Made by a program: the position numbers and the translations under genes
Shown here: in pieces, positions 1-9,317 of the stretch
Layout: every line of letters starts with the position of its first letter
Numbering within the stretch: the stretch's first letter is position 1
The notes under the pieces: generated by a model
Told to the model about the DNA's origin: nothing
Database searches by the model: none
The model's input: only the letters and a program-made list of their open reading frames with translations
Assembly: GCA_032358255.1 (NCBI GenBank)
Contig: JAULBX010011099.1
Coordinates: forward strand, 1 to 64,000
DNA length: 64,000 nt
From: Heterotrichella gracilis
Lineage: Eukaryota; Sar; Xanthophyceae; Tribonematales; Xanthonemataceae
Reading direction: 5' to 3'

Positions 1-63
1 GCTGCAGCTATCTCTGCAAAAGCTCAAAATGGAATACCCGTAAAACTAAACGCATATTCTTAA
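1..63 (+). CDS. C-terminal fragment of a gene cut by the window edge
   Basis: Frame 1 is open from the first base and ends at TAA 61-63, giving about 20 residues that end in GIPVKLNAYS. Only the tail is present, so the product cannot be identified. The pattern of a small-residue helix followed by G-x-P-V-x-L is seen at the end of Gfo/Idh/MocA oxidoreductases, but that is a weak inference. The next gene converges on it from the other strand after about 40 bases with no clear hairpin. Confidence 0.4.
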   Translation, partial: AAAISAKAQNGIPVKLNAYS

Positions 64-102
64 TTCAAAAAACACTTTTTGAAGGTTGGCTAGTTATCTA
101 TT

Positions 103-1050
103 TTATTCAGTTATAGCAGCGGCCTTGCTTTTAGATTTGCCGATCCATGCATATTGATATCCAAACGAATAGGTGGTAAAATTCTGGCCTATCCTAACAA
201 TGGCTCCAGTGCTCGCCGATAATTTAATAGCACTTCGTTTGCTCAAGGGTATAGCTGTTGTTACTCCTACTCGCGCGTTTGACTGACGGTCATCGCTGTA
301 GATAGAATTCACCCTCGATTGTCCACCAACATAATAGGTGGCATTTAAGGCTACCCACAAAAACGGTCGAATGTTATAACTCAAATGGCCTTGAAAACTG
401 AGCATTGGATCCTGACTTCTTGTTGAATTTCCCGGATAAAACGACGTGTTATCGGTAAACAACCAAATACCGGAATAAAGATCGATCATCCATCTTTTTC
501 CTACTGGCTGCGATAGTGCTATTTCAGGACGAAAGGCCCAACGGTTCATGCCGATATTTATTAATTTATCAGGAAAAAATTGTCCGCTTGGCGCGTTTAT
601 ATTTACACTTATTCCAAGAATAGTTTTGCGTGGCGCCTTTTTAATTTCTTCCATATCAGCAGCTGCGCCTCCAATCAAAAGGACTGAAAGTCTTAAACGC
701 ATATCGGCAAGACCCGATCGTGTAATACTGTTTTGTTGTTCTGCCACCTTGCCTGACACTTGTGCCCAGGTATATGGCAGCGCAACAAGCGCCTGGGCCG
801 TGAGACCAAATAAATTAAATGAGCGCAGGTATCCCAAAGAAGGCACCTGAACTGTAGCTTTAATATCTTTTACGGGAAGGGAAGGATCTGTTACGATGCT
901 GCCGGACATGTATGAAAATCCGGCGATAATGGCATTGCTCTTTACAGGAACACGGACATAAGCGCGGGGATCGAGGTCCTGACCCTTTATAAAAAAAGGG
1001 CTCAAACATATAAATAAAACACCGAAAAGAAAATGACCGGACTTACTCAT
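103..1050 (-). CDS. Outer-membrane beta-barrel, transporter-like (phenol MetA deg family)
   Basis: This 315-residue protein starts with a signal peptide (about residues 1-23, ending in the typical Bacteroidota form FFIKGQ). The rest is built of alternating amphipathic strands with many aromatic and glycine residues, such as YSGIWLFTDN and LNATYYVGGQ near residues 200-255. The layout fits the meta-pathway phenol degradation-like/transporter barrels that sit in the outer membrane. A channel or porin-like role is the usual inference for the family; no substrate can be read from the sequence. It stands alone, 52 bases downstream of the M61 peptidase gene on the same strand. Confidence 0.6.
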   Translation of the reverse strand: MSKSGHFLFGVLFICLSPFFIKGQDLDPRAYVRVPVKSNAIIAGFSYMSGSIVTDPSLPVKDIKATVQVPSLGYLRSFNLFGLTAQALVALPYTWAQVSGKVAEQQNSITRSGLADMRLRLSVLLIGGAAADMEEIKKAPRKTILGISVNINAPSGQFFPDKLINIGMNRWAFRPEIALSQPVGKRWMIDLYSGIWLFTDNTSFYPGNSTRSQDPMLSFQGHLSYNIRPFLWVALNATYYVGGQSRVNSIYSDDRQSNARVGVTTAIPLSKRSAIKLSASTGAIVRIGQNFTTYSFGYQYAWIGKSKSKAAAITE

Positions 1051-1102
1051 GTTTTTTATTTCGTTTTTATTTGTTCAAAATTTGTTCCGAAAGCGCTATT
1101 GT

Positions 1103-2830
1103 TTAAAGAAGTTTCCACACATCAAAGCTTTTTTGTGATTCTAAACTTGCTTTTTCTGAATAATTCAATTTAGGCATAAAAAAATAATTTAAGCCCTTTT
1201 TATCTTTTTGCAAAGAAATAGTTTTTAATTGTTCATTAGAATTAACTGTTAAAAGCAATTCGTCTTTTTCTAAAAAAAACTGAAGCCAATTATTCAAATT
1301 ATTTTTCAGCATCACACCATTCACTGCCATGATCTCATCTCCAGCAAAGAGTCCGGCTTTCCAGGCCGGTGAATAAGGTGCCACTAAAGTGATCTTACTG
1401 AAAAAACCATTCTCTATGATTTTAAATCCGAAATTATGTTCGCAAACCTGGGCATTATTTTGCTTTACAAAATCTATTCCTAAATACTTAAAACAGTCGT
1501 TTAAAGGAATTTCAAAATCGCTGGCGCTGTAAACGTAATTTTTAAAGAAGTCCGAAAAATCAATGCCACTCACTTCGTTTACTAATTCCACCAGATTTTG
1601 TTCTGTATACCCTTTTTGTTTTTTCCCAAAGCGTTCGTACAAAAGCACACACACATCCCGTAAACATTTTTTATTTTCGGTGGCCTGCATGATCTTGACA
1701 TCCAACATAAAGGCAATTAAATTTCCTTCGTCGTAAATATTTGTTTTGCGATAAGGCGCACCGGGCACATAACCGTCGAGCCAGGTCTCCCAGCTGCTAT
1801 CGGCCACACTCAAATTATAACGGCCAAAATTATGAAAGTGTTTTAGCAGTCTTTCCTGTAAGGTTTGAAAATATTGTTCCAGTGTAAAAACACCGGAACT
1901 CAATAATAATTTATCGCCATAATAAGTGGTGAAACCCTCATACACAAATCCGGTACGCGCATAATTCTCTTTGGTGAAATCATAGGGCATCATTTCTTTT
2001 GGACGAATGGTTTTTACATTCCAGGTATGAAATAATTCATGACAACTCACGCCTAATACATCTTCATAAGTGGCGCCGCTGTTAATGGCGTAACCCGGAC
2101 CAATGGCGATCACTGTGTTTTTTTTGTGTTCAACACCATGGTAAAATTTTACCGGCAAAACCTGAAAAAGGAAATGATATTGATCGTAAGGAAAATCGCC
2201 CCAAAACTCTATTTGTTTTTTGGTGAAGGCTTCGAAATCTTTTTTGATCTTAGTAAAATCGGGCTGACAGATGCCGTTAAAATGCAAATGAAATGTAATA
2301 CCATTCACTACATACTGATCTGAAACAATGGAAGCAGAAGCAATGAAAGGCGAATCAACCAGTTCTTCGTAATTTTCCGCGATCAATGTATTTCCCTCTT
2401 TTTTTAAGGAACAAGCAATGGTGTAATTTTCGGGGATCTTTAATTCCATGCGGTGTTCTTCTTCCGTTCTTCCTACAACATACATACAGCAGTGAACCGG
2501 ATTCACATACATTTGTGAGACATCGGCAAAACAAGCGCCGGCATTGAGTTCGGCCGCATAATAACTATAGGTGACTTTTAAGGTTTTACAGTTTTGAGTA
2601 TCCACTTCCCAAAGATCTTTGTTGAGTTTGGTAAAAGAAAGCGCTTCGTCTTTTTCATTAAAGGCATCAACCCGTTTGATGTTTTTAGCGAAATTGCCCA
2701 GTTCATAACGTCCGGGACGCCATGCCGGCAATTGCAATTGCGTTTTTTTCTGTGCAATAGTTTCGATGAGCAGATCGATATAGATGTAATGGGAAGCGGG
2801 ATTTTTTTGATAAAAGAGGTAGCTGATCAT
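1103..2830 (-). CDS. M61 family metallopeptidase with PDZ domain
   Basis: A 575-residue glycyl-aminopeptidase-like (M61) enzyme. The N-terminal beta region (1-160) is followed by the zinc site HELFH at 264-268 and the third ligand region YEGFTTYY near 297-304, so both catalytic elements are intact. A PDZ domain sits at about residues 455-530 (APYSPAWKAGLFAGDEI is its carboxylate-binding part). No signal peptide is seen; members are cytoplasmic or exported without a clear leader. The family trims N-terminal glycine or alanine from peptides; the natural substrate here is unknown. Confidence 0.85.
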   Translation of the reverse strand: MISYLFYQKNPASHYIYIDLLIETIAQKKTQLQLPAWRPGRYELGNFAKNIKRVDAFNEKDEALSFTKLNKDLWEVDTQNCKTLKVTYSYYAAELNAGACFADVSQMYVNPVHCCMYVVGRTEEEHRMELKIPENYTIACSLKKEGNTLIAENYEELVDSPFIASASIVSDQYVVNGITFHLHFNGICQPDFTKIKKDFEAFTKKQIEFWGDFPYDQYHFLFQVLPVKFYHGVEHKKNTVIAIGPGYAINSGATYEDVLGVSCHELFHTWNVKTIRPKEMMPYDFTKENYARTGFVYEGFTTYYGDKLLLSSGVFTLEQYFQTLQERLLKHFHNFGRYNLSVADSSWETWLDGYVPGAPYRKTNIYDEGNLIAFMLDVKIMQATENKKCLRDVCVLLYERFGKKQKGYTEQNLVELVNEVSGIDFSDFFKNYVYSASDFEIPLNDCFKYLGIDFVKQNNAQVCEHNFGFKIIENGFFSKITLVAPYSPAWKAGLFAGDEIMAVNGVMLKNNLNNWLQFFLEKDELLLTVNSNEQLKTISLQKDKKGLNYFFMPKLNYSEKASLESQKSFDVWKLL

Positions 2831-2927
2831 GGTATAAGAATATGACTAAAAGTATACATTTGCTAAAAACAGAAGAAGTGCTCAACAACTATTTTATGAG
2901 TAATTTTATACACTATTATTAAGAGAC

Positions 2928-3263
2928 ATGAGCAAAAAAAGCAATGGGGGTTTGGTGTATTCCACTAATCCAAACTTTAAACCGGAAGTTGAGCCGGAAG
3001 AGGAATCGACGCCTCTAAAGCCCAATCAACAGCAATTAAAAGTGTACCTCGACCGTTTAGGAGGTGGTAAGTTAGTGAGCAGAGTGAATGGTTTTGAAGG
3101 CAAGACCGGAGACATTGAAGCCCTTGGCAAATTATTAAAACAAAAATGTGGTGGCGGCGGAACGGTGAAAGAAAGGGAAATTTTAATTCAAGGCGATCAC
3201 CGCGATAAAATTATTTTACTGCTTTTGAAGGAAGGGTATAGAGCTAAAAAAGCCGGGGGTTAG
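2928..3263 (+). CDS. SUI1/YciH-type translation factor
   Basis: A 111-residue protein with a charged flexible N-terminus (1-45) and a SUI1/eIF1-like domain over residues about 48-108 (KGKTGDIEALGKLL-type helix, then REILIQGDHRDKII). Bacterial YciH proteins bind the small ribosomal subunit and are thought to inspect initiation complexes; that role is inferred from the family. It is single-gene, with its own terminator overlapping the stop codon. A Bacteroidota -7 box TACATTTG lies at 2855-2862, about 65 bases upstream of the ATG. Confidence 0.85.
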   Translation: MSKKSNGGLVYSTNPNFKPEVEPEEESTPLKPNQQQLKVYLDRLGGGKLVSRVNGFEGKTGDIEALGKLLKQKCGGGGTVKEREILIQGDHRDKIILLLLKEGYRAKKAGG

Positions 3264-3273
3264 CCGGCTTTTT
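3247..3273. terminator. Bidirectional intrinsic terminator
   Basis: A perfect 10-bp stem (3247-3256 with 3264-3273, AAAAAGCCGG/CCGGCTTTTT) and a 7-base loop that contains the stop codon of the SUI1 gene. It has a T-run on both strands, so it can end both the SUI1 gene and the convergent peroxiredoxin gene. Confidence 0.85.
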
Positions 3274-3292
3274 ATTTTATATATCTTACGAA

Positions 3293-3925
3293 TTAGTGTT
3301 TGCTCAAATAATCAGCTACACCTGTGTGGTTTTCTTTCATGCCTTCGCTGCCTTTGGTCCAGTTGGCAGGACAAACCTCACCGTTTTCTTCAAAAAACTG
3401 TAAAGCATCTACCATACGTAAAGCTTCATCTACATTTCTTCCTAAAGGAAAATCGTTGATCAAAGCATGACGCACCACACCGGCTTTATCAATTAAGAAT
3501 AACCCACGGTAAGCGATCATTGGTCCGGTTGCAACCAGATCTCCTTTATCGTTAACATCGTAATCACCGCACAAAGTGCCATAATCTAAAGAGATGATCT
3601 TGGTAGTATCTGCTACAATTGGATAGGTAATTCCTTTGATACCTCCCATTTTTTTCTCCATTTGTAACCAACCCCAGTGACTTTGCTCAGTATCGGTACT
3701 GGCAGCAACTACAGCGCAATTGCGACTTTCAAAATCTTTTAATTTTTCCTGAAAGGCGTGTAATTCTGTTGGACATACGAAGGTAAAATCCTTTGGATAA
3801 AAGAAAAATACCACGTGTTTTTTACCCACATACTGCTCTAATGAAAAATCGTTTACAAATTCGCCGCCGTTTACAACCGCTTTGGCTTTAAATGCCGGGG
3901 CTTTTTTTCCTACAATACTTGACAT
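3293..3925 (-). CDS. Typical 2-Cys peroxiredoxin (AhpC/Prx1 group)
   Basis: A 210-residue thiol peroxidase that reduces hydrogen peroxide and organic hydroperoxides in the cytoplasm. The peroxidatic cysteine is C51 in FTFVCPTE, and the resolving cysteine is C185 in the ENGEVCPANW motif, both exactly as in AhpC/Prx1 enzymes. The YF-type C-terminal tail is replaced by a short ADYLSKH end. Gene order does not include ahpF, so the reductant is probably thioredoxin (inference). Confidence 0.9.
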   Translation of the reverse strand: MSSIVGKKAPAFKAKAVVNGGEFVNDFSLEQYVGKKHVVFFFYPKDFTFVCPTELHAFQEKLKDFESRNCAVVAASTDTEQSHWGWLQMEKKMGGIKGITYPIVADTTKIISLDYGTLCGDYDVNDKGDLVATGPMIAYRGLFLIDKAGVVRHALINDFPLGRNVDEALRMVDALQFFEENGEVCPANWTKGSEGMKENHTGVADYLSKH

Positions 3926-4029
3926 ATTTATTTAGTTTTAAGTTTAAATTTCGGGGTAAAAATAGGCATTCCTTCTTAAAGAAATTTGGCCTATAATTGC
4001 ATTGTCAAAAAAACTTAACAAATATTAAT

Positions 4030-4500
4030 ATGAGTATGGTTCTGAACGAAAAAGCCCCCGATTTTAAGCTGTTTTCCACTGAAAAAAAAGAAATCCAATT
4101 ACAAGACCTTAAGGGTAAGAATGTGGTTCTATTATTCTTTCCACTTGCTTTTACAAGTACGTGTACTGCTGAACTTTGCAGTATTCGGGATAACTACAGT
4201 ATTTATAATGACTTAAATGCAGTGGTATTAGGCATTTCGGTTGATTCTTTATTTACTTTAGGAAAATTTAAAGCGGAACAGAACTTAAATTTTGATCTTC
4301 TCAGCGATTTTAATAAAGACGTTTCAAAGTCCTACGAAACCATTTATGAAGAGTTTATATTGGGCATGAAAGGCGTGAGCAAACGTTCGGCTTTTGTTAT
4401 TGATCAGGAAGGTGTGTTGAGATACGCCGAAATACTTGAAAAAGCAGGAGAATTGCCGAATTTTGAAGCTATTCAGACCTGTTTAAAAGGATTGAATTAA
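4030..4500 (+). CDS. Peroxiredoxin of the Bcp/AhpE-like type
   Basis: A redoxin-fold protein of 156 residues from ATG 4030 (MSMVLNEKAPDF). An in-frame ATG at 3997 would add eleven residues that look unlike the family, so the later start is preferred. The peroxidatic cysteine is C45 and a second cysteine, C50, follows in FTSTCTAELC, the spacing of atypical 2-Cys Bcp-like enzymes. It is divergent from the AhpC-type gene at 3293-3925, sharing a 104-base intergenic region, so the two peroxidases may be regulated together. Confidence 0.85.
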   Translation: MSMVLNEKAPDFKLFSTEKKEIQLQDLKGKNVVLLFFPLAFTSTCTAELCSIRDNYSIYNDLNAVVLGISVDSLFTLGKFKAEQNLNFDLLSDFNKDVSKSYETIYEEFILGMKGVSKRSAFVIDQEGVLRYAEILEKAGELPNFEAIQTCLKGLN

Positions 4501-4561
4501 TTCTTTGCCTAAAAGTACAACTATCAGTCATTTTTTTTGACTCATAGTAAATAAGGAAATC

Positions 4562-5161
4562 ATGCTTAAAGCATTTTTTGATAAAGATCTGGTGGAAGCC
4601 GGCTGTGATGAGGCCGGAAGGGGCTGTCTGGCAGGTCCGGTGTACGCGGCTGCCGTTATTCTTCCAAAAAAATACAAAAACAAATGGTTAGATGACAGTA
4701 AAAAGTTAAGCGATAAAGACCGTTACGAATTACGTCCCATAATTGAAGAAAAAGCCCTGGCCTGGGCTGTGGGTACTGTGACACATACAGAAATTGACAA
4801 GATCAATATTTTAAATGCTTCTTTTTTAGCCATGCACCGAGCTTTAGATCAATTAAAAGAGGAGCCGGAATTACTATTGATTGATGGAAATCGTTTTAAG
4901 TCTTATGCGGATATTCCACACCAGTGCATTATTGGCGGAGACGCCAAATACATGAGCATTGCCGCCGCCAGCATTCTGGCTAAAACATATCGGGATGATC
5001 TGATGAAGGAACTCGCTCTAAAATTTCCCCAATACGGCTGGGAAAAAAACATGGGATATCCCACCAAACTGCACCGTCAGGCCATTCGCGATTATGGCGT
5101 AACAAAACACCACCGCCTTTCTTATCAGTTATTGCCGGTACAATTGGATCTTGATCTTTAA
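4562..5161 (+). CDS. rnhB: Ribonuclease HII
   Basis: A 199-residue RNase HII that nicks RNA-DNA hybrids and starts removal of misincorporated ribonucleotides. The catalytic block CDEAGRG (D16, E17) begins the enzyme and is followed by the further acidic positions DSKKLSD (about 43-49) and LLIDGN (about 105-110). Length and motif order are normal. It is 61 bases downstream of the peroxiredoxin gene and may be read through from it. The downstream region (5162-5432) is packed with hairpins. Confidence 0.92.
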   Translation: MLKAFFDKDLVEAGCDEAGRGCLAGPVYAAAVILPKKYKNKWLDDSKKLSDKDRYELRPIIEEKALAWAVGTVTHTEIDKINILNASFLAMHRALDQLKEEPELLLIDGNRFKSYADIPHQCIIGGDAKYMSIAAASILAKTYRDDLMKELALKFPQYGWEKNMGYPTKLHRQAIRDYGVTKHHRLSYQLLPVQLDLDL

Positions 5162-5168
5162 CCCTAAA

Positions 5169-5337
5169 CAGGCAGTTGAGAATCTCAACTGTCTGCGATG
5201 TAAGTGTTTGTAAGGATTTCGATGATTTAATTGAAAAGAAATCCTAACAAACACTAATCCCGAAAGCTTTCGGGAGGGGTTATCCGCACTAAGACAGCAG
5301 TTCGCTAATAAAATTAGCTTCTACTGTCTAATTGCGG
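5169..5337. repeat. Four consecutive intergenic hairpins
   Basis: Between rnhB and the next gene four inverted repeats follow one another: 5169-5181 with 5183-5195 (13 bp, one G-U); 5204-5220 with 5238-5254 (17 bp with one mismatch, 17-base loop); the perfect palindrome TCCCGAAAGCTTTCGGGA at 5258-5275; and 5284-5297 with 5324-5337 (two mismatches) enclosing an inner 6-bp stem 5304-5309/5313-5318. None has a T-run, so they are not ordinary terminators. They could be a structured RNA, or a mobile palindromic element of REP or MITE type. I see no open reading frame here. Confidence 0.6.
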
Positions 5338-5432
5338 TTTAAGCTTCCTTACCAAAACTGCCAACATTATTGACTTAATAAGTCCTTTAAGTCAGAGCAA
5401 AAGGGGGGCTTTTAAATGAATACATTTAGACT

Positions 5433-8036
5433 GTGAGTCGCTTTAAAACAATATTCTTTTGGTCCTTTGTTCTGCTTGCCATTTGCTCTGGCGTGCTGGC
5501 TTATATTCACTTAAAGAACAGCAAAAAACCGCCAATTAGCGCCTTATCTGTTATGCCCGACAGTTGTCTGGTGTATTTAAATACAGGTCGTTTTTTTGAA
5601 TTAAATAAAAAGGTCAATTCTCAAAGTTTGATCGCGGATAAACTAATTTTATTCCCCGAGGTCAATTTTGTTCTTTCTACCCTGCAGGAATTTGATTCCT
5701 TGTTTAATAGTCATGACCTAATAAGGGAAGAGCTCGATGGTACCTTGATTCATTTTGCCCTTTATCCTTCCGGATTTCTGCTCAGTTTTAACCTCAAACA
5801 ATTAGGTGATCAGGAAATTATAAACACTCAATTATTAGAATTGTTTCAGGCTTTAAAAACAGAGGACAGTCATTTTCGATTCAGAACAGGTACTAATAAA
5901 ATTCTATATTTTCATCTTCAAGATGGTGTGGTGTTGGTTTCTGATCTCCCGGCCATTCTTAAAAAAGCATGCGACAAAACGGGATTAAAATTAGAGCAAA
6001 ACAAAAATTTTAGTCACTATAAAAGTACCTTGAGCGACGATAATCTACTTTCGATATATGTAGATCATGCTTTGTATGCATTAAATAAAAAAAATTCAGG
6101 TATAAATTTAAACAGATTGAGTAAAAAAGGTGTGTTAGCCGGCAGCATTGATTTTAAACCCTCGGAGTTTATTTTTAATGGATTTGTGGAGCCCGATAGC
6201 AGCGAACTTTTAAACCATATCTATGAGCAGGATCCTCAAAGCAGTAAAGACCTTTCAGGCTTTCTGCCGTTTAACACGGTGTATCTTCAAGCCTACGCCC
6301 TCAGTAATTTTCCAGCGCTCATCGATCACTTTAAGTCGGATGAAACCTGTCGTGACTTTTGGAATGTCATCAATCAAAAAGCCTTGTATAATCTCAAACT
6401 AGAATTTGAAAACAATGTGGGGACTCATTTAGTAGCCTTTGAAACGACAAGTTCACAAGCAGGTATGATCAGTCTCGAAATTTCTGACACATTAAAAGCG
6501 CTTGAACATATAAACGTGATGAGTGACACCTTGTTGATGGAGGATTCCATTCCGATTTTTCGGATCCGAAGAGTTGATCCGGAACAGGCGCTTAAACTCT
6601 TTGGTCCTCTGCTGTCAGAGGCTTGTCATTATGTCTCGCTATATGGTTCAGATCTTTACTTTTCGGAAACCAAAGAAGCACTATTGCAAACTATGAAGGA
6701 TTTGAGAAACAATCGTTTGTTAGGTCAAAACCAGAGTTTTGTTACTTATATGAATCAACAATTTCCTGATGAGTACAATTTGCTTTTTTATACCTCGCCC
6801 AATCTTCTTCGTAAAAAAATCCCCCTGTTCTTTGATCTAAAAACCATATCTGAAACAGATCCCTTTTTAAATTTTAAACACTTTTCGTGTTGTTTGACTA
6901 AAAATTCTGAGGCCTTTAAATTGAGATTACACGTCATGCATGAATCTGAAAACACAGATGCAGAACCAAATGTGTTATGGACCTTAAAGCTGGATACCAC
7001 CGCCATTAGAAGTGCTGAAGGATTTGTAAATCATGTAACAGGAGAAAATGAGTTGTTAATACAGGATGAAAATAATACACTGTATCTCATCAATGCCAAA
7101 GGAACCATTTTATGGAAGAAAAAACTGTCGGAAAAGATCATCTCCAGGATATTTACAGTTGACATTTATAAGAACAACAAGTATCAGTTGTTATTTAATA
7201 CCTCGAGTGCTCTTCATTTAATTGACAGAAACGGAAATTATGTGGAGTCTTATCCCGTTGAATTAGCAGCCGAAGCCAGTGCCCCTTTAAATGTATTTGA
7301 TTACGATGGAGACAAGGACTACCGAATACTCATCGCCTGTAAAAATAATTTGATCTATAATTATACCATTCATGGTACCAAACAAGAAAAATTCAGCATC
7401 GTTAAAACCGAAAATGCCGTGCAGCTGCCGATACAGTATGTAAAAATTGGATTAAGTGATTATTTAGTGGCCATTGACCGCGAAGGCAAGATCTATACCT
7501 TCAGCAGAAAAGGAGTTGGCAGAATAGGTTTACGAAACAGAGCCGTGATCAACTGCAAAGGATTTTATTGTGATCTGAATAACAGCATTAATAGTAGTTA
7601 TATCGTATATCTGGATGATAAAAATGCCCTGATCAATAAAATTTCATTTGATGACCGTAAAGAGATCGTTAAACTGGATTCTGAAACAGAACTAGCAGCC
7701 ATCAATTTCCGGTTAATTGATGACAACCGGAGCATGGACCTTTTGCTGACAAAACAGAATACCATCTGGTCTTATAACTTTTCAGGAAATTTGATCAGCG
7801 AGAACACCAGTGAAGTGAATTTAAGCACAAGTGATTTTTATAAAGATGAGAGTCATGCTTTTTATTATTCTTTAAGTGAAGATCAGCAGGAAATCATTCT
7901 TCAAGATGTACAAAACCAAAAAACACTACGCTGGAAAGGAACACAGATGCCCTTGATCAGTAATCTGTTCAAAGACAATAAAAAATATTTGATCTTAAGT
8001 AATGGCCAACAATTGAGTTGTGTGCCAATCAACTAA
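5433..8036 (+). CDS. Membrane-anchored protein with C-terminal beta-propeller-like region, function unknown
   Basis: An 867-residue protein with an N-terminal membrane anchor (about 7-25) and a periplasmic body. Residues 30-500 resemble DUF3352-like proteins (MPDSCLVYLNTGRFF near 40). Residues about 510-860 contain repeats of the PQQ/quinoprotein type, such as LYLINAKGTILWKKKL near 550, and FDYDGDKDYRILIAC near 625, suggesting a propeller. The start is GTG at 5433; no in-frame ATG fits the membrane anchor. A six-codon reading frame (ATG 5416 to TGA 5436) overlaps the start. Its stop overlaps the stop of convergent purM by two bases, so no terminator separates them. Confidence 0.6.
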   Translation: MSRFKTIFFWSFVLLAICSGVLAYIHLKNSKKPPISALSVMPDSCLVYLNTGRFFELNKKVNSQSLIADKLILFPEVNFVLSTLQEFDSLFNSHDLIREELDGTLIHFALYPSGFLLSFNLKQLGDQEIINTQLLELFQALKTEDSHFRFRTGTNKILYFHLQDGVVLVSDLPAILKKACDKTGLKLEQNKNFSHYKSTLSDDNLLSIYVDHALYALNKKNSGINLNRLSKKGVLAGSIDFKPSEFIFNGFVEPDSSELLNHIYEQDPQSSKDLSGFLPFNTVYLQAYALSNFPALIDHFKSDETCRDFWNVINQKALYNLKLEFENNVGTHLVAFETTSSQAGMISLEISDTLKALEHINVMSDTLLMEDSIPIFRIRRVDPEQALKLFGPLLSEACHYVSLYGSDLYFSETKEALLQTMKDLRNNRLLGQNQSFVTYMNQQFPDEYNLLFYTSPNLLRKKIPLFFDLKTISETDPFLNFKHFSCCLTKNSEAFKLRLHVMHESENTDAEPNVLWTLKLDTTAIRSAEGFVNHVTGENELLIQDENNTLYLINAKGTILWKKKLSEKIISRIFTVDIYKNNKYQLLFNTSSALHLIDRNGNYVESYPVELAAEASAPLNVFDYDGDKDYRILIACKNNLIYNYTIHGTKQEKFSIVKTENAVQLPIQYVKIGLSDYLVAIDREGKIYTFSRKGVGRIGLRNRAVINCKGFYCDLNNSINSSYIVYLDDKNALINKISFDDRKEIVKLDSETELAAINFRLIDDNRSMDLLLTKQNTIWSYNFSGNLISENTSEVNLSTSDFYKDESHAFYYSLSEDQQEIILQDVQNQKTLRWKGTQMPLISNLFKDNKKYLILSNGQQLSCVPIN

Positions 8037-9235
8037 TACTCAAACACACCAAAAGGTGATCGAATGGTCACGTGTTTTCCTTCGCCCTTCTCTACTCTGC
8101 CAATGATCTTTGCATCAACATTAAAACTTTTGCTGATGGCGATGATCTGAGCGGCGTATTTTTCATCCACATATAATTCCATGCGGTGACCCATATTAAA
8201 CACCTTGTACATTTCTTTGTAATCGGTATGACTTTGTTCCTGAATGGTTTTAAATAAAGGAGGCAGGTCAAATAAATTATCTTTAATGATATGTAAACCC
8301 TCATTGATAAAATGTAATACCTTGGTTTGGGCGCCACCACTGCAATGCACAATGCCATCAATATTTTTACCAAGTTCAGAGATGATCTTTTTGATGATTG
8401 GTCCGTATGTACGTGTTGGTGACAAGACCAATTTGCCTGCATCAATTTTTTCGATGAATGAAACGCCGCTTGCATCTGTATAAGTCACCTCAATTTTATC
8501 GGTCAGATTTAAACCACCTGTATAAACCACACTTTCAGGTAAAGCACCATCGTAACTCTGAGGATATTTTTTGGCTAAACTTTTATTGAACACATCGTGA
8601 CGAGCAGATGTTAATCCGTTACTTCCCATACCTCCGTTGTATTCTGTTTCGTAAGATGCTTTGCCGGAGCTGCTTAATCCAACAATGACATTGCCGGCTT
8701 TTATGTTATCATTTGAAATAACAGATTGGCGTTCCATGCGGCACATCACGGTACTGTCAACAATCACAGTGCGTACCAGATCACCGACATCGGCTGTTTC
8801 GCCACCTGTAGAATAAATGGAAATGCCGTTATCGCGTAAATTCTTTAAGACCTCTTCGGTGCCGTTAATAATAGCAGAGATCACTTCTCCTGTGATCAAG
8901 TTTTTATTTCTTCCAATGGTTGAAGAAAGAACAATATTTTCAGTGGCCCCCACGCAGATCAGATCATCCACATTCATGATCACAGCGTCCTGAGCAATTC
9001 CTTTCCATACGCTAAGATCTCCGGTTTCTTTCCAGTACATATATGCCAAGGCGGATTTAGTTCCTGCCCCATCGGCATGCATCACCAAACAATGGTCTTC
9101 GCTTCCGCTTAAAAGATCAGGTACAATTTTACAAAAGGCCTTTGGAAATAGTCCTTTATCGAGATTAGCAATGGCAGCATGCACGTCTTCTTTTCCTGCA
9201 GAAACGCCTCTTAGTTGGTATTTATTATCGCTCAT
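8033..9235 (-). CDS. purM: Phosphoribosylformylglycinamidine cyclo-ligase (AIR synthase)
   Basis: A 400-residue PurM, which closes the imidazole ring in purine synthesis (FGAM + ATP to AIR). Recognisable family blocks are the N-terminal YQLRGVSAGKEDVHAAI, MHADGAGTKS (about 53-62), the metal/nucleotide site MNVDDLICVGA (about 87-97) and GGETADVGD (about 144-152). It is a stand-alone gene here; its other purine genes are not in the window. Its 3' end is tail-to-tail with the propeller protein. Confidence 0.9.
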   Translation of the reverse strand: MSDNKYQLRGVSAGKEDVHAAIANLDKGLFPKAFCKIVPDLLSGSEDHCLVMHADGAGTKSALAYMYWKETGDLSVWKGIAQDAVIMNVDDLICVGATENIVLSSTIGRNKNLITGEVISAIINGTEEVLKNLRDNGISIYSTGGETADVGDLVRTVIVDSTVMCRMERQSVISNDNIKAGNVIVGLSSSGKASYETEYNGGMGSNGLTSARHDVFNKSLAKKYPQSYDGALPESVVYTGGLNLTDKIEVTYTDASGVSFIEKIDAGKLVLSPTRTYGPIIKKIISELGKNIDGIVHCSGGAQTKVLHFINEGLHIIKDNLFDLPPLFKTIQEQSHTDYKEMYKVFNMGHRMELYVDEKYAAQIIAISKSFNVDAKIIGRVEKGEGKHVTIRSPFGVFEY

Positions 9236-9298
9236 AAATCAAGTTCAAAGATAAAGAAATTTATACACAGAGCTCCGGAAAATTAAACACGGAACATG

Positions 9299-9317
9299 TC
9301 CCGATCAGGCCTCGGGA
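9299..9317. repeat. Intergenic inverted repeat TCCCGA-N7-TCGGGA
   Basis: An inverted repeat in the 222-base gap between purM and mqnA, followed by GG. Its arms match those of the palindrome at 5258-5275, which is also followed by GG. Two copies of the same motif in neighbouring intergenic regions suggest a dispersed palindromic repeat. Confidence 0.4.

Noticed and set aside
3997-4029. Longer N-terminus for the second peroxiredoxin
   Set aside because: The extra eleven residues do not fit the family and the ATG at 4030 leads directly into the conserved start.
5204-5337. attC site or cassette boundary
   Set aside because: CTAAC and GTTA words occur here, but there is no cassette-start complementarity, the stems are separate hairpins, and both neighbours are core-type genes.
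8033-8036. Frameshift or fusion between the propeller gene and purM
   Set aside because: Both stop codons are normal and overlap on opposite strands; both products are complete.
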